A stretch of 64,000 bases of DNA from Molossus alvarezi (Eukaryota > Chordata > Mammalia > Chiroptera > Molossidae), in the NCBI GenBank assembly GCA_037176705.1, contig CM073886.1, forward strand, positions 88,757,501 through 88,821,500. Reading direction: 5' to 3'. The notes beneath the pieces are model-generated. The model was not told the DNA's origin, ran no database searches, and saw only the letters and a program-made list of their open reading frames with translations. Each line of letters starts with the position of its first letter. The stretch's first letter is position 1. The position numbers and the translations under genes are program-made. Positions 1-11,644 of this stretch are shown here, in pieces.

Positions 1-330
1 AAAGGAAGAAACCACATTATCACTTAAATCAAACACCTATTTATGATAAAAACTCTCAAGAAATTAAAAATAAAATGAAACTTCCTCAATTTAAAAAAAA
101 GGCATCTTTTAAAAAACCTTACAATTAGGAATAGACTAACAAACCTCAGCGAGATGGGGGTGGGAGGGAGCAGGAAGAGATAAACCAAAGAACTTACATG
201 CATATATGCACAACCAATGAACACAGACATTAGATTGGGGAAAGCAGGAGCTGGGATGGAAGCGGAGTAGAGGGGGTCAACAGAGAAGAAAGGGGGACAT
301 CTGTAATACTTTCAACAATAATAAAAAAGT
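1..330 (+). mobile_element. L1 3' end, bat-type 3' UTR
   Basis: The first ~120 bases resemble the late reverse-transcriptase part of L1 ORF2 with indels. They jump to a purine-rich 3' UTR (about 130-300) that ends 'ggacatctgtaatactttcaacaata', the terminal motif of bat L1 lineages. The same motif appears in reverse near 58260 and 62390. A short A-rich tail and a (CA)n run follow. The 5' part lies outside the window. The element is dead: no ORF survives. Confidence 0.75.
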
Positions 331-334
331 AAGT

Positions 335-357
335 CACACACACACACACACACACAC
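335..357. repeat. (CA)n microsatellite
   Basis: About eleven CA units directly follow the A-rich tail of the L1 3' end, a usual place for microsatellites to be born. Confidence 0.95.
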
Positions 358-1031
358 CCTACAGTTAATACCATACTTACTGGTAAAATAATGAATGCTT
401 TTCCCCTAAGATTAGAAATAATGTAAGCATATCTGCTCTTATCACTTTTAATCAACCATATACTAAAGATTCTAGCCTGTGAGAAAAAAACATTTAAAAA
501 TATAAATAAGTGGAGAGACAGTTAAAGTTACTGAATTGGAAGATTCACTATTAAGATGGCAATTCTCTCCAAATTAATCTATACCTTCAAATAAATCCTT
601 ATCAAAATTTCCACTGGCTTTTTTTTTTTTTAATAAAGAAATTGACAAGATGCCCCTAAAATGTATATGGAAATGTAAAGGATCTAAGGTGAAGAAACAA
701 ATTTGGATGGTATTTCACTGATTTCAAAACTTAGGATAAAATTACACTGATCACAATCACAACAGTATAGTACTGGGGTAAGAATAAACATATAGATCAA
801 TGAAACACGATTACAAATGTAGAAATAAAGCCTCACCTTTATGGTCAATTGATTTTCACTAAAAGGGTCCAAGGCCATTCAATGGGAAAAGGATAGTCTT
901 TCAATCAATAGAAAGAAAATGCAAATTAAAACTTCAACTAGAGACCAATGCATATGCACTGGAATAACTATAATAAAAAACAGAGAATACCAAGTGTAGG
1001 AGAATATAATGAAGTAATAGAAACCCTTATA
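358..1031 (+). mobile_element. Old L1 ORF2 fragment, 5' segment
   Basis: Degenerate sense-strand L1 ORF2. It matches the late reverse-transcriptase and C-terminal region in order: 'gaatgcttttcccctaagat', then 'aagatggcaattctctccaaa', then 'atagatcaatgaaacacga', then 'aacccttata'. Internal deletions remove the catalytic FADD box and several hundred other bases. It continues at 1333 after an inserted DNA transposon. Divergence and stop codons indicate an old L1M-type copy. Confidence 0.75.
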
Positions 1032-1332
1032 AAGTTATCTTCCTTATCCGCGTTTGCATCCAAAGGATTCAACCAACTTCGGTTTGAAATATTAGAAAAA
1101 AATTTTCTAACATTCCAAAAAGCAAAACTTGAATTTACCACACACCAAGCAGTATGCTAAATTCATATGCATGAAGTGATGTGTAGGTATACCCTGCTGT
1201 AGCCTACATGCAAATATAGATTATATGCAAATATTGTCCCATGTTATAGAAGAGACTCGAACACTCCTGGATTTTGGTATCTATTGGAGTCCTAGAACCA
1301 ATTCTCTTGGATAGAATATTGAGGGACAGCTA
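1032..1332 (-). mobile_element. Tigger-like (TcMar) MITE nested in L1
   Basis: The reverse strand starts 'tagctgtccctcaatattc' and continues 'aattggttctaggactcc', with 'tatgcaaatat' inside. This is the layout of the mammalian TcMar-Tigger MITEs that begin 'cagtcgtccctcggtatccg'. It splits an L1 at 'aaccctta|TA' and the L1 resumes 'TA|cattcctggtg', so the TA target duplication typical of mariner-like elements is visible at 1030-1031 and 1333-1334. The exact subfamily was not determined. Confidence 0.7.
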
Positions 1333-1660
1333 TACATTCCTGGTGAGAATATAAATTGGTGTAGCCACTTTTTAAAAGTCAGTGTCTTAAAGTTTAGCAT
1401 GTATTTACCATACAACCCAGCAGTTCCACTTCTAGGTATTTACATGTCCACCCCGAAGCTTGTGTAAAAATGTTTATCAGAGCTTTGCTAAAGTAGCCCC
1501 AATCTGGAAACAATCCAAATCAATAAATGAAATGTGGAAACAATATAATACTCTTCATGAACAAAAAGAAATGGATTACTGATATATGTTACACCATCAA
1601 TGAACCTCAAAAATATTATTCAAGTAAACTAGGCCAGACTCAAAAGACTGTGCATCTCAT
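1333..1660 (+). mobile_element. Old L1 ORF2/3' region, downstream segment
   Basis: The L1 resumes after the nested MITE with the usual order: 'ggtgagaatataaattggtg', 'cccagcagttccacttctag', 'caatctggaaacaatccaaa', then a degraded '...gaacctcaaaaatatt'. Same strand and same element as 358-1031. Confidence 0.75.
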
Positions 1661-2384
1661 TATTCCATTTTCTTCCAGGGATGAAGGATCTGCAGCTTCA
1701 AGAACAGCCTGCTGACCCTCTGCCATTACTGGTCATGGGGCAATAGGTGAAAAACATAAGGGAGGGAAACCATTCCAAAAAGGATGGAATAGCTGAATTG
1801 CCTGATAGTGGACGGTTCAGATGGCATGAAGGAAGAGAGATACACAGAAGGGAAGTTAGTCCCTAGTCAGAGTGGCCATTTGTTAAGAAGGGATGCTCAT
1901 ACGTCACATATTCCAAAGCTGGGGACTCCCTGAACACATCCTAGGAGATTACCTGTGACAGCACAGTGGTATGTGATGTGGACAAATAAATCATAGAGGC
2001 CAAAGGTCATGAACTAGCGACCAGGAAGGCACATCGGTCTCTCAGATGTTTCTTGCTTGGCCTGTTCAGAGTTTCAGAAACAAGAGGGGATACCATGTTC
2101 CTATTGATGTTTTTGAAGTAAACATCAGAAGATCAGGTATAACATAGCTGCATTTCAGCAAAGTAGCAGTCCTCTGGGGTGTGCACTCTCCTGTTCTCCA
2201 GTCCCCTTCATTCAGCTCTCTTCACTCGTTTGTACGAACAGCCCTGATCCTGGAAGCTGGCAGGCTTTTAATCCCTGCCAAAGACTAAATATTCCAGGAG
2301 GCCTCATAGAATCCGTCTGCTTATTACAATATAGTTAGGGAGTCCCCCTACTTGGCACTTTTTTAGCCACCTGCCCTAACTTAG
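1661..2384. other. Unique sequence, nothing recognised
   Basis: No open frame, RNA gene or repeat family was recognised in this AT-rich stretch. Confidence 0.6.
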
Positions 2385-2472
2385 CCACTGTTACATTAAA
2401 TGACACGTTATATATAAAAAGCACTTAGAATAGGGTCTGACACAGAGAAGATAATAATAATAATAATATTCC
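2385..2472 (+). mobile_element. MIR 3' fragment
   Basis: 'tataaaaagcacttagaatagg' followed by 'tctgacacag' and a short (ATA)n tail matches the 3' part of a MIR SINE. Old and short. Confidence 0.5.
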
Positions 2473-5400
2473 ATGAAATAAAAATCAGTATTGAAAAACC
2501 TTTCTTCATTCAGATTTGTTACTGATTCAGTTTGGCCAATTCTTACCACACAATAATACTAATTTTTTCCCCCTCCAGATATATTTTACTCAAAATAAAC
2601 CCAATCTATACTTATCAGTGAATCAATATGTACCTGGCTATACATACTGAATTCAACGAAGTACAGTGTTAGCCTGATGTTACTTATTAACTTGTTTATT
2701 AATGATCTGCTAATGGAGGAAGGAGCCTGACCACCCAACTGGTTGTTAGTGGCTCCCCTGTGGAGAGCGTGACTTAAATACAAAGTTAAACATTTTAAAT
2801 GAAGCAGAACATCTCTTAGACGGACTTCGAAAGGGGAGGCTTTTTGCAATATACAAAAGGAAGACATAAAAACAAACTGCATAAATATGAAATGTAGTCA
2901 GGGGTAAGCACGCCCTAAAGGATGTGACAGTCGCAGAAGAACTTCTCACGGAGCTGGAAGAGAACTCAGCCAGTTAACCCAGTTCTTTCCTTTAGCCGAG
3001 GAAGGTGCTGAGCTGAAAACGGGATGTTGCCGGAGCAAGGACACTGACCCACGGTGGACAAGCCAGGCTGGGGCCAGGTCTACTCTCGGGGGCCAAGGGC
3101 TCCCTCCCCCAGCAGTAGGGGCTCTGTCAAACATCTTGATGGATGCCCTGAGTGCTTCCCCCCAGCACCAGTTAGCCTTCAGCTGACCCTCCCTTCAGCG
3201 CTGCTCTGCCCCCCCCACCCCCCCCACCCCCGCCCCCAGGTAACTCTGGGAAAGTCCCGAGAAGAGCGGTGCAAGTTACAAGCACAGAGAAGCAGTGCTG
3301 GGGCAGGCCGGCAGGAGAGTTTGGATTACGTTGCTGGAGGAGGAAAGGAAAACTCAACATAATAGTCTCCACAAAAGAAGATAAAAATGTCGGTGAGGAG
3401 GCCATTAAAGTGAGGGTTAATACAGCAAAGAATCAGGGTATTAGAACAGCAAAGAAGCTTAAATGTTGCAGTTCAGACCCCTCATTTGACTTATGATGGA
3501 ATGGAGGCTTGGAAAGTGTCCATCAGCGATGTGCATAAAGGTCATGACAGAAATGGGAAAGACCTCAGGACTCCTAATACTAATTACAATACTAATGATT
3601 TCCTCTGGAAATCTGTTTTACTCAAAATGAGCCAAATCTGCACTTAATGAGTCAATCTGAGCCTATGTGTACATATTGAATTCAACCCCTACTTTCCCCT
3701 TCTGCGAGCCACTGCAACTGATTCAACAGGAATAATACGAACACAGGTCTGAGAAGATTAAGAAAATTGTCCAAAGTTCCCATCGGGTAAGAGATGAATC
3801 AACACCAAGACAAACTTCTCCATGCCCCTGTCAGTCTGACCATTGAATGATTCTGAAACTCTGCTAAAACCTAGACTTTTCCAGACATTTAAAGCCCCAA
3901 GCTACCAATCTACCTTGAACAAGAGTTCTCTGGCTGATATCAACAAAGATGCCCGAGGTTCTCTTTAACAGATTTTGAAAAAAAATAAAAAAAAAGGTGA
4001 GGGGCATTTTCAACGAAGAGAAGATTGAGTTTATTCTGATGGGATCACATTTTTCTTTCTTTTTCTTCTTTGGCTAGTGAGAATTCCAGCTTCCCATATG
4101 CTTGGTGGTACTCAGCAGTGGCAAGGAAACAATCACATTTTATTTGACTCTTGTCTGTGCTCTGTAATTTGAGTTGACAGGCCCAGTTACCTTCATTTCC
4201 ATAGTGCCTTCCGCTGTTCCGCAAGGCCCTCTGGCTACCTGACTGCCCTCTGGCTTGCACCTGGAAGTTTCGGATACAGAAGCAAGGACAATGGCAGGGT
4301 CTTCCACATTGGGTAATGAGAACATCCTTTCAGCACCCCAGTGTGAGGGCCCCTGGTGTAGAGTTACAGATCAGATATGCACTGGGTGGTGCAAAGCTGT
4401 CTTCTTTCTTTCTCTTTTCACTCTCTCCCTGTCTACCCCACAGGATTCGTCCTCAATAGCGAACACGATCTGATCTTTTCAGCATGCTATTAGGCTCCAA
4501 ACCAGAAGCAAATGACTCTTTCATTTTCTTCCAGGAAACACGGCCAGTACTAAGCCCGAGCCCCAGGTTTGCACCATGAGGTCAAGCCTGCTTACCTCAT
4601 TACCAAGCTGATGCCTTTCAGATGACAGGGACACTGAGTCCTTCCGCACGTTTATCTCCAGATTGCTTCGGCAGCTCGGCAGCTTGTTTGCATTCCAGCG
4701 AGCATTTGTATTATTATAACAATTACTGTTATTATTGTTATTATTTTTTGTCTCCTTGTTGAGCTTGGATCTGATTTTACAAAGACAATTTACATGAATA
4801 CATTTACATTAATTAAATCCGGGTAGTTTCAAGGTTAACATGAATCTGTCCCAGAATTGCCTAATGATTTGACTTCTGTCAACTCTAGGCCAGTCCTTGC
4901 AATTCCTATGGGATTACTAAGCAAAGAAGCCTGTTGTGCATGTAAACTAAATATAATGAGTCAGGAGAAAGTGATTCAGGTTCTCTCAACTCTTCTCTCC
5001 CACACTCATTTCATCTGCTCATTGATTAGTGCATTTATTTATCTCTTGAGAGAAGAGTCATGGCATAAAATGAGTGCTTTATTGTTACTATTATTGATTA
5101 GTTATGTCAATTGGAGCATTTTTACTTTCTTAATTTTAATTTAGAAAGTAGAATTTTTGAGTTGGAAAAAAATTGTAATTTCTCTCTGACTGTATGCTGA
5201 CAGGTGATAAACCAAATTTTGCTTTCATACTTTTAAAGTCAGGGAATGAACCACTTCTGAGGGGCTCTAAATACTAGAGACATCACTGCCCTTATATTTT
5301 ATTTCTACTATTTTCAAAGTTTCCTTTCAGAAATACAGTAATGCTAGATACAGAGATTATAAATTATCTGCTATAGATGACATTTTGCTCTGAAAATTGA

Positions 5401-5869
5401 GTATCTTGAAAAGAACACATGTTTTAGTAGGGGAAATGTTATGGTAATTCCTTTTTTTCCTTTATTGCAACATATTTTCACATTTCTTACAGTGGAATGC
5501 ATCTTAGAAATGGGTATGTGCCTTTAATATACAATTTTTTCCCCGGCCCTGAAAAGTTATTTAATCAGTGATGTGTTCTGTACATGATGGTATCTTGTAA
5601 ATGAAGATATGTGGTGATTATAATACCTTATATCATATAGCCTGTAAAGCACTTTTAGTTTGTAGATAATGTGTATGTTTTGTAGATATGTTTACTCTAA
5701 TTCTACAGAATGATATATGTTGGACATCCTGCCTTCCCTCTCCCACTCAAAAAATCAGAATTCCCTGGACAGTCAAAAGGATGATGCCAAAGAAAGCTCA
5801 GGCCAGATGTCAGAAAGGGATAGCCCGAGAAGCAGAAAGTCAAGACTCCACTACGAAACACATCTGTGC
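2473..5869. other. Mostly unique sequence with a GC-rich patch
   Basis: No gene was recognised. A GC-rich patch spans about 2990-3340, including a C-rich homopolymer run (3209-3238). Around 4680-5150 the sequence is AT-rich and non-repetitive, with many TAAT and ATTA words. Open frames here (for example 3054-3362 on the plus strand) run through the C tract and have no recognisable domains. Confidence 0.6.
3209..3238. repeat. Poly-C tract with A/G interruptions
   Basis: About 30 bases, nearly all C. The opposite strand is G-rich and could form G-quadruplex-like structure. Confidence 0.9.
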
Positions 5870-5965
5870 ATGAGACCAACTTTCCTCTACAAATCCTTGA
5901 GCAAGTCACTTCTCTGAAGTTGAGCTCTCATCTGTAAAACCATGACATTAGAGCAACTCTCTAAA
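5870..5965 (+). mobile_element. MIR fragment
   Basis: 'ccttgagcaagtcacttctc' followed by 'ctcatctgtaaaac' is the MIR core in sense orientation. Confidence 0.6.
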
Positions 5966-8900
5966 GACCACAAGGGAACTCGCGTGATTTCTTCAAGTTC
6001 AAATTCAATGGCAACGAGTTAGACATTACTCAAAAATTTTGACAGCCAATATTTCTTAAAAAAAAAAAAAAAATCTTAGGGTTTGGCCCAATACTGATGA
6101 TTGAGATTTCTCATTTGTCCACACCATGACTAACCGATACACCGTTCTCGTTACTAATGCCGTTTGTAATGCCAAACTCCAGAGTCAGTTACATTCTGAT
6201 CTCTAATGCCAGATGTTATGAAAAAGGAATTGTTTGAAAAGTAGGAAGGATAATGGTTCCTTTAGGAATCCCTCAGTAATTTTTTGTTTTTTGTTTTTTT
6301 TTTAAGAATAATGGTAGGTACAGGCAGTTCCAAAAGCAATTTGAAATAACTTAAAGCGATGATGTATGATAAACCCAATATTTCTCTGAGAAATCACACT
6401 ACAAGAGTATTTTATTGACCAGGACTAGACTTGTCAATATTTGGTATGGTGATTCTGGGGACATCAGGAAAGCAGTGATAAAGGCTTTTGTGTGGTATTG
6501 GGTGTTTTTAATTCTGTGTTCCCATATTTATCTAAGTCATGATTTCTGCTTTAATTAATCTCAGTCGAGCAGAGATTATTGCCATGGGAAGAGCATGACT
6601 TAGAGCCTGTCAACACTGCCATTCCTTAGAAAAGTGGGGAGTGTGCACACCTACATGGCTGACATATTTCTCTAGCTACTTATCACATTTCCTACTCCAT
6701 TGTACTATTCAAAACTGTTTTCCCTTGAATAATCATAACGCCCCATTCAAGTGAAAAAAAAAAAAAAATGATAGCCTACATGGTATATACATGGTTCTAG
6801 TTACAAACTGAGCACTCAAATCGAGGTTTAAAGAAAAGTATAAAGACTCTGCAGTGTACAAAGCATTAATAAAGCATGCTTCTGATAAACACTTAGTCCA
6901 GGTTTTTAATATCCCACTAGCTCATAATGGATTTTCTAAATTTCATCCAATATGGGGACTTATAAGCAGTGGAACATATGAAACATACCAGGCCACCAGA
7001 CGGAGTATTCCTAAAGCTGGATTATCTTGTCAGTGACTCCACTTAGCCCCACTGTAGCAATTTCTAGAGATGGCAGCTGAGCTTCCTCTGCCTTGCGTTC
7101 AACCCTGTGCCGTGACAAAAGCAGCAGAGAACGTGTTAACTCCGTCAGTGAGAAGCTGGCTCTGAACACAGAAATCCACATCAGGGAATTATCAAAATAA
7201 AACCATGCTGCAAAGTATCACCTTCCCACCACTCCATGTCCCCAGTAAATCTTTTTGTGAGTCTATTAATGCACTAGGCTGAAAATAGATGTATACATAT
7301 TTCCCCCTAGGCTCAGTCATGCTAACAGAGGATTCATTTTGGTGGGAATGGCTTCTTTCTTCAAGAATCTCACTGGCTGAAAGTGAACAGCAATGATACA
7401 GAATAACGTTTTGTGCTGCTTAGATGCTACTCCCATCAGAATTAGCCTGAAATGTCTTTCTTTCAGAAGATTTAGCTATTTCCTAAGGACTCTCACTACC
7501 AGCAACTCTTCTTCTCCTGCCACGTCCTATACACCTGGAGTCTGAAGGATTCGATGCCATTTCCTGGTCACCTCTAAAAAGAGAATGCATGGAAGAACAC
7601 AGAACATCTCAGCAAAGTACTCCAGGCCCTGCCTTTAAAAGCATCTGATTTTTATTTTTCCTTTGGCATTTTTACACATATCCTGTTACAAACTTGATTC
7701 ATTTCTTTTTAGCTCTGGAAAAAAAAAAAATACAAATCTCCGGCTAGAATAAGAAATCAGGAATGTGGGAGTTCATACATTGCGTGCATGTGTGGTTAGT
7801 GGTGTGTGTGCCATTTGTACACATCACTAACTGGGGAAGTTAAATCATTTTTGGATATAGTTTGTGGCAAGAGTATCCAATGTGCCAACTCCAGGTCTTT
7901 GAAGTAGCATTCAGTACAACCTGTTATTGAAGCATTTCGTGCCAGCTTAAAGTAGAGGAAGTACCCACTGAAAGAGGAATATTTTCCTTCTCTGGCCATT
8001 CAAGCCACACAGGGACATTCTTTTCAACTCATCTGAACAAGAAAGAACTTCTAAACATTTCTTTATTTTCATTCCATCTGGTGAGGACATAATGACTGAT
8101 GATATGAATATTTTCTCTCCTTAAGTTCTTTCTCTCTGCCTCTCATCTCTTCTAAAGTAGTAGGATTTAATAAACAGATGTGTAAATTAGGGGTGGCTAA
8201 ATGTGGGCAGATACAGTCCAGAGAAGAACCCACTTCAGCGGGTGAATGACTGGCTTGGAGGTCAAAGTTTAGAAGGACAGGTCCATGCTCTTGCTTGGGG
8301 GTCTGAAGGTTCAAGTCCTTTGCCCAAGCAGAGGCCCCAGGAATTTTAGCACTCTGGACACTACGGATAAAATGACAATAATGACCACTATTGCATCACC
8401 ACCTTCCACAGGGCTGTCCAGGGCGTCTGTACCTTAAACACAGGGAAGACTACTTTGGAAGCTCTAATCATACAACAACAGCCTTGGCTGACAGCAGATC
8501 CCTTCCTCTGTTTCCCAGGGTTCATGGACCTATGGATAGTTTTTAAAGAGTTTATCCTACCGGGTTTATAATGTGCTGGAGTAAAAATCCACATATAAAA
8601 GAATTGTAAAGGCATATCAACTCCAGCTGTGTATATCAAGGACTTTAGATTTTTACCACCCATAAGAGTTTTACAAACCATCAGCTGGCCGAAGGAACCA
8701 CCAGTCTTGTCGCAGAGAGGGGGTTTATTAGCTACCTCATCCTGGGGTTTGTGCGGTGGCTTTCTGCTTAACTTCTGGTTCAGTTCAGAGAGACACAGGG
8801 CATCCGGTTTGCTTCACCGACTGGCTGGGAGCTGTGCACTGAGTGAAGCCGAGGCGCTGTTCCTCTGACCCTCCCGGACACACAGCTCCCGTCCCTCTGC

Positions 8901-10109
8901 CCTCACCCGGGGAGACAGGGGAAACAGCCCCTTCCTGAGCCCGCAGGTGAGGATGGCCACACAGCAGCTTGGCGGGCCTCTTCCTTTTAGTTTGGGAAGC
9001 TGAGTCCAAAGGGTGCTGACCCTGAGCTCCAGAGAAAAGCACAGGGGAGGTGGTTAGATCGGGTGTGAGCCCTGTGGTTTAGAAGAAACAAAGAGACCTA
9101 CATTGTCTAACTTCCTCATCAGGTCAGAAAGGTGCTGGCTGAGAAACCTTACCCATGCACCACCTGGGAGCTGGCTGTTCCTTGAGCGAAAAGGAAATGC
9201 TTTCTCTAAGTATCACATGGAACAATTCTGTCAAATGACTTCCAAGGGGCATCCGCCATTCATCTCCTTTTTTTTTTTTTTTTTTTAACATTCTGTTATC
9301 ATAATAAAATATTTTTATTTTATTTTTTTAACTCACCAACCCGGAAACTCCACTCCAACTAGCTACCCCCTGCGATTCAGAGACATGAGCTGTCAGCTGT
9401 ATGACAGGGGTGCAGCCTGGGGTCCACCTGGACCCTTTGTTTCCTTTGCCATGTCTGTCAGTGTAAAGGAGAGCACACAGCATATGGATGCAATTTCCAT
9501 TCGAGGCACCTGCTGATGAGGTGTGGGTCCTTGTTTGCAAATCCCCATTTCATATTTCTGACATTGAGCAATGGATCTCCCTACCCTGAATCAGAGATCA
9601 ATTTTGCAATAGCCCCAAATAACGACAGTGCTTCTAGGACCCAGAAGCTACCTCTTTCTCCCAACTTAAACACATTTACACGTTACCACTAAGATGATAA
9701 CGTCCTCTTCCTAGAGAAACCCCAGTCCTCTGGCTTCTGTATGTCTCCTTGTGTTCCTCCTGAGGTACCTAAGAGGCCTTTCGCTCTGGGATCCCCACTG
9801 ACTGGCAGAGAAGAATGGGGGAGTGCACGCCAGGTGCACAGCCAGGCGGCAGGTCTCACAGGTGGCAGGAACGCCGCTGTCCAGGAGGAAGCCTAGGTGG
9901 GGACAGAGGGATGTGGAGAAAACAGAGACAGAGCCTGCCACCCACACTAGCTGTTCTCTAGCAAGGCTCGTTCATGAGTCTCGGGCTGTAAGGGGAGGTT
10001 GAGGAACTTCAATACCAAGTGGAAGCCTCTTTGTGATGCAAGAGTTGTTTCTGCTTAAGGGCGATGGGTTCCAGGAAAGGTTGGGAAGGAAAGTGGACTG
10101 ACTACCAGG
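5966..10109. other. Mostly unique sequence
   Basis: No gene was recognised. The block includes A or T runs at 6058-6073 and 9268-9287. A GC-richer island at about 8690-9050 contains a donor-like 'caggtgagg' (8944-8952), but no reading frame or acceptor makes a convincing exon. Confidence 0.55.
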
Positions 10110-10250
10110 TCAGTAACTGTGCTGGGCACTCTGCACTTGTTTCACTGAATCCTGCCAACCGCTCTGAGAAGTTGGCATTGGCAGTGCCGTTTTATGGATA
10201 AGAAAGCGAGGCTCAGAGAGGCTGAGTACCTTGGGGAGGGGGATTGAGAC
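10110..10250 (-). mobile_element. MIR, antisense
   Basis: 'ctgtgctgggcactctgcac' and 'tggataagaaagcgaggctc' followed by 'agagaggctgag' are the reverse of the MIR core and 3' region. Confidence 0.7.
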
Positions 10251-10778
10251 TGGCTTGATGGCAGATTAGTAGTAGTGAAAGGGTTTGAGCCTTGGACTCA
10301 CGTTCCGGAGGACAGTCCACTAAAGCAGTTCTTCTCCCGCTTTTGCTTTGAATTTCTGTGCACTGCAAATGACTACTTAGAAGAGAGAACTGAACCCTGG
10401 TGGTGATGGCAGTTGGGACTGGGGGTGGTGGTGTAGCATGTAGCTAGGCGACACAAGTGCTAATTTTTAAGGTCTCGTGTTTTACTTTAAAAAATGAATG
10501 CTAGAGTTGTAATTAACCTTATAATATATTTGTTTACTTTAATATAAAAACATTATTTCTCCTCCAACCCTTTAAGTATAATTGTCCAGAAGAGGAGGCA
10601 TGTTTAGACTATGACATTGACTGTCTCCTGGGTACAAATGGCTGTTAGGAATGAACATGCTCTGGGGGACAGGGGTCCGCTTTGAGGAATACCGAGCTAG
10701 CCAGTGCCGCAGCCTCACTGGAGGCTATAGTCACAGATGACGCTGTGCTGGGTGTGTTACCACCTTGAGGTTAGACCA

Positions 10779-10952
10779 GAAGAGGCTGAATAACTATGGG
10801 ACTAATTTTCTATGGGACTAATCACGTAGTGATTACAGTAAGGTTATGGAGTCAGACAGGCCTGGGAAGAGGCTGAATAACTATGGGACTAATTTTCTAT
10901 GGGACTAATCACGTAGTGATTACAGTAAGGTTATGGAGTCAGACAGGCCTGG
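10779..10952. repeat. Perfect 87-bp tandem duplication
   Basis: Copy 1 is 10779-10865 and copy 2 is 10866-10952. I compared them base by base and saw no difference. Each copy runs from 'gaagaggctgaataactatg' to 'gtcagacaggcctgg' and holds an inner partial repeat ('tatgggactaat' twice). The right edge lies in the 5' end of a MIR. Perfect identity suggests a recent event, gene conversion or an assembly artefact. Confidence 0.97.
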
Positions 10953-11040
10953 GATTTGAATCTGGACTCCAACACCTGCCAGGGGGTGATATGAGGCAAG
11001 TTAGTGAACTTTGCTGAACCTCTGTAAAAGGTTTTACATA
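10929..11040 (+). mobile_element. MIR 5' and core fragment
   Basis: 'ggttatggagtcagacaggc' and 'gggatttgaatctgg' match the MIR 5' region. The start of this MIR is also present in the first copy of the 87-bp duplication. Confidence 0.7.
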
Positions 11041-11424
11041 TGTTAGGGCGTAGAGAGGAGAGGTGTATAGAGAGTAGGTTCCATAGCTTATTTCACTTGT
11101 ATGTGGAAGATCCACTGAAACAGTCTCCAGCCTACTGTCTAGGGACTGGTTACAAACTGCTGTCATTCATTGAGGCTCACATCGACTGAGGGAAAAGTAA
11201 CCGGAACATTTGTTCATAGTGTTGTTTGTTTGTTTTTTAAAGCAAATTTCTTATTATATTTTTATGGCAAGAGGGAGAACAAATGTAAAAATTGTTTCCA
11301 ATGAAGTCAGATTTTTAAATGATGAATGGCTAATGTGTTTTGCAGAGACAAACCAACCAACAACTGATTAAAAATAAGTTAATGGGACCTACCTCATAAG
11401 GGGTTGATTAAATTAGATAGTGTA

Positions 11425-11629
11425 GCCTGGCCGGTGTGGCTCAGTGGTTGAGCATTGACCCATGCACCGAGAGGTCGCGGGTTTGATTCCTGGTCAGGGC
11501 ACATGCCCAGGTTGTGGGCCAAATCCCCAACGGAGGACATGCTGGAGGCGGCCAATCGATGTTCTCTCTCATTGCTGTTTCTATCTCTCTGTCCCTCTCC
11601 CGTTCTCTCTCTCTAAAAATCAATAAAGG
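11425..11629 (+). mobile_element. VES SINE (caataaa-tail type), with TSD
   Basis: tRNA-derived head with A-box 'tggctcagtgg' and B-box 'gggtttgattcc', TCTC-rich body and a 'caataaa' tail. Flanked by a perfect 15-bp target duplication 'aaattagatagtgta' at 11410-11424 and 11630-11644, so the copy is full length. Confidence 0.95.
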
Positions 11630-11644
11630 AAATTAGATAGTGTA

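Noticed and set aside
5688..5917. Polar, serine-rich open frame after an acceptor-like 'ctaattctacag'
   Set aside because: Reading the serine-rich frame in from the acceptor meets a TGA at once, and the 3' part is MIR sequence.
8690..9050. GC-richer island with a donor-like 'caggtgagg'
   Set aside because: No matching acceptor or consistent frame; CpG content is not high enough for a CpG island.
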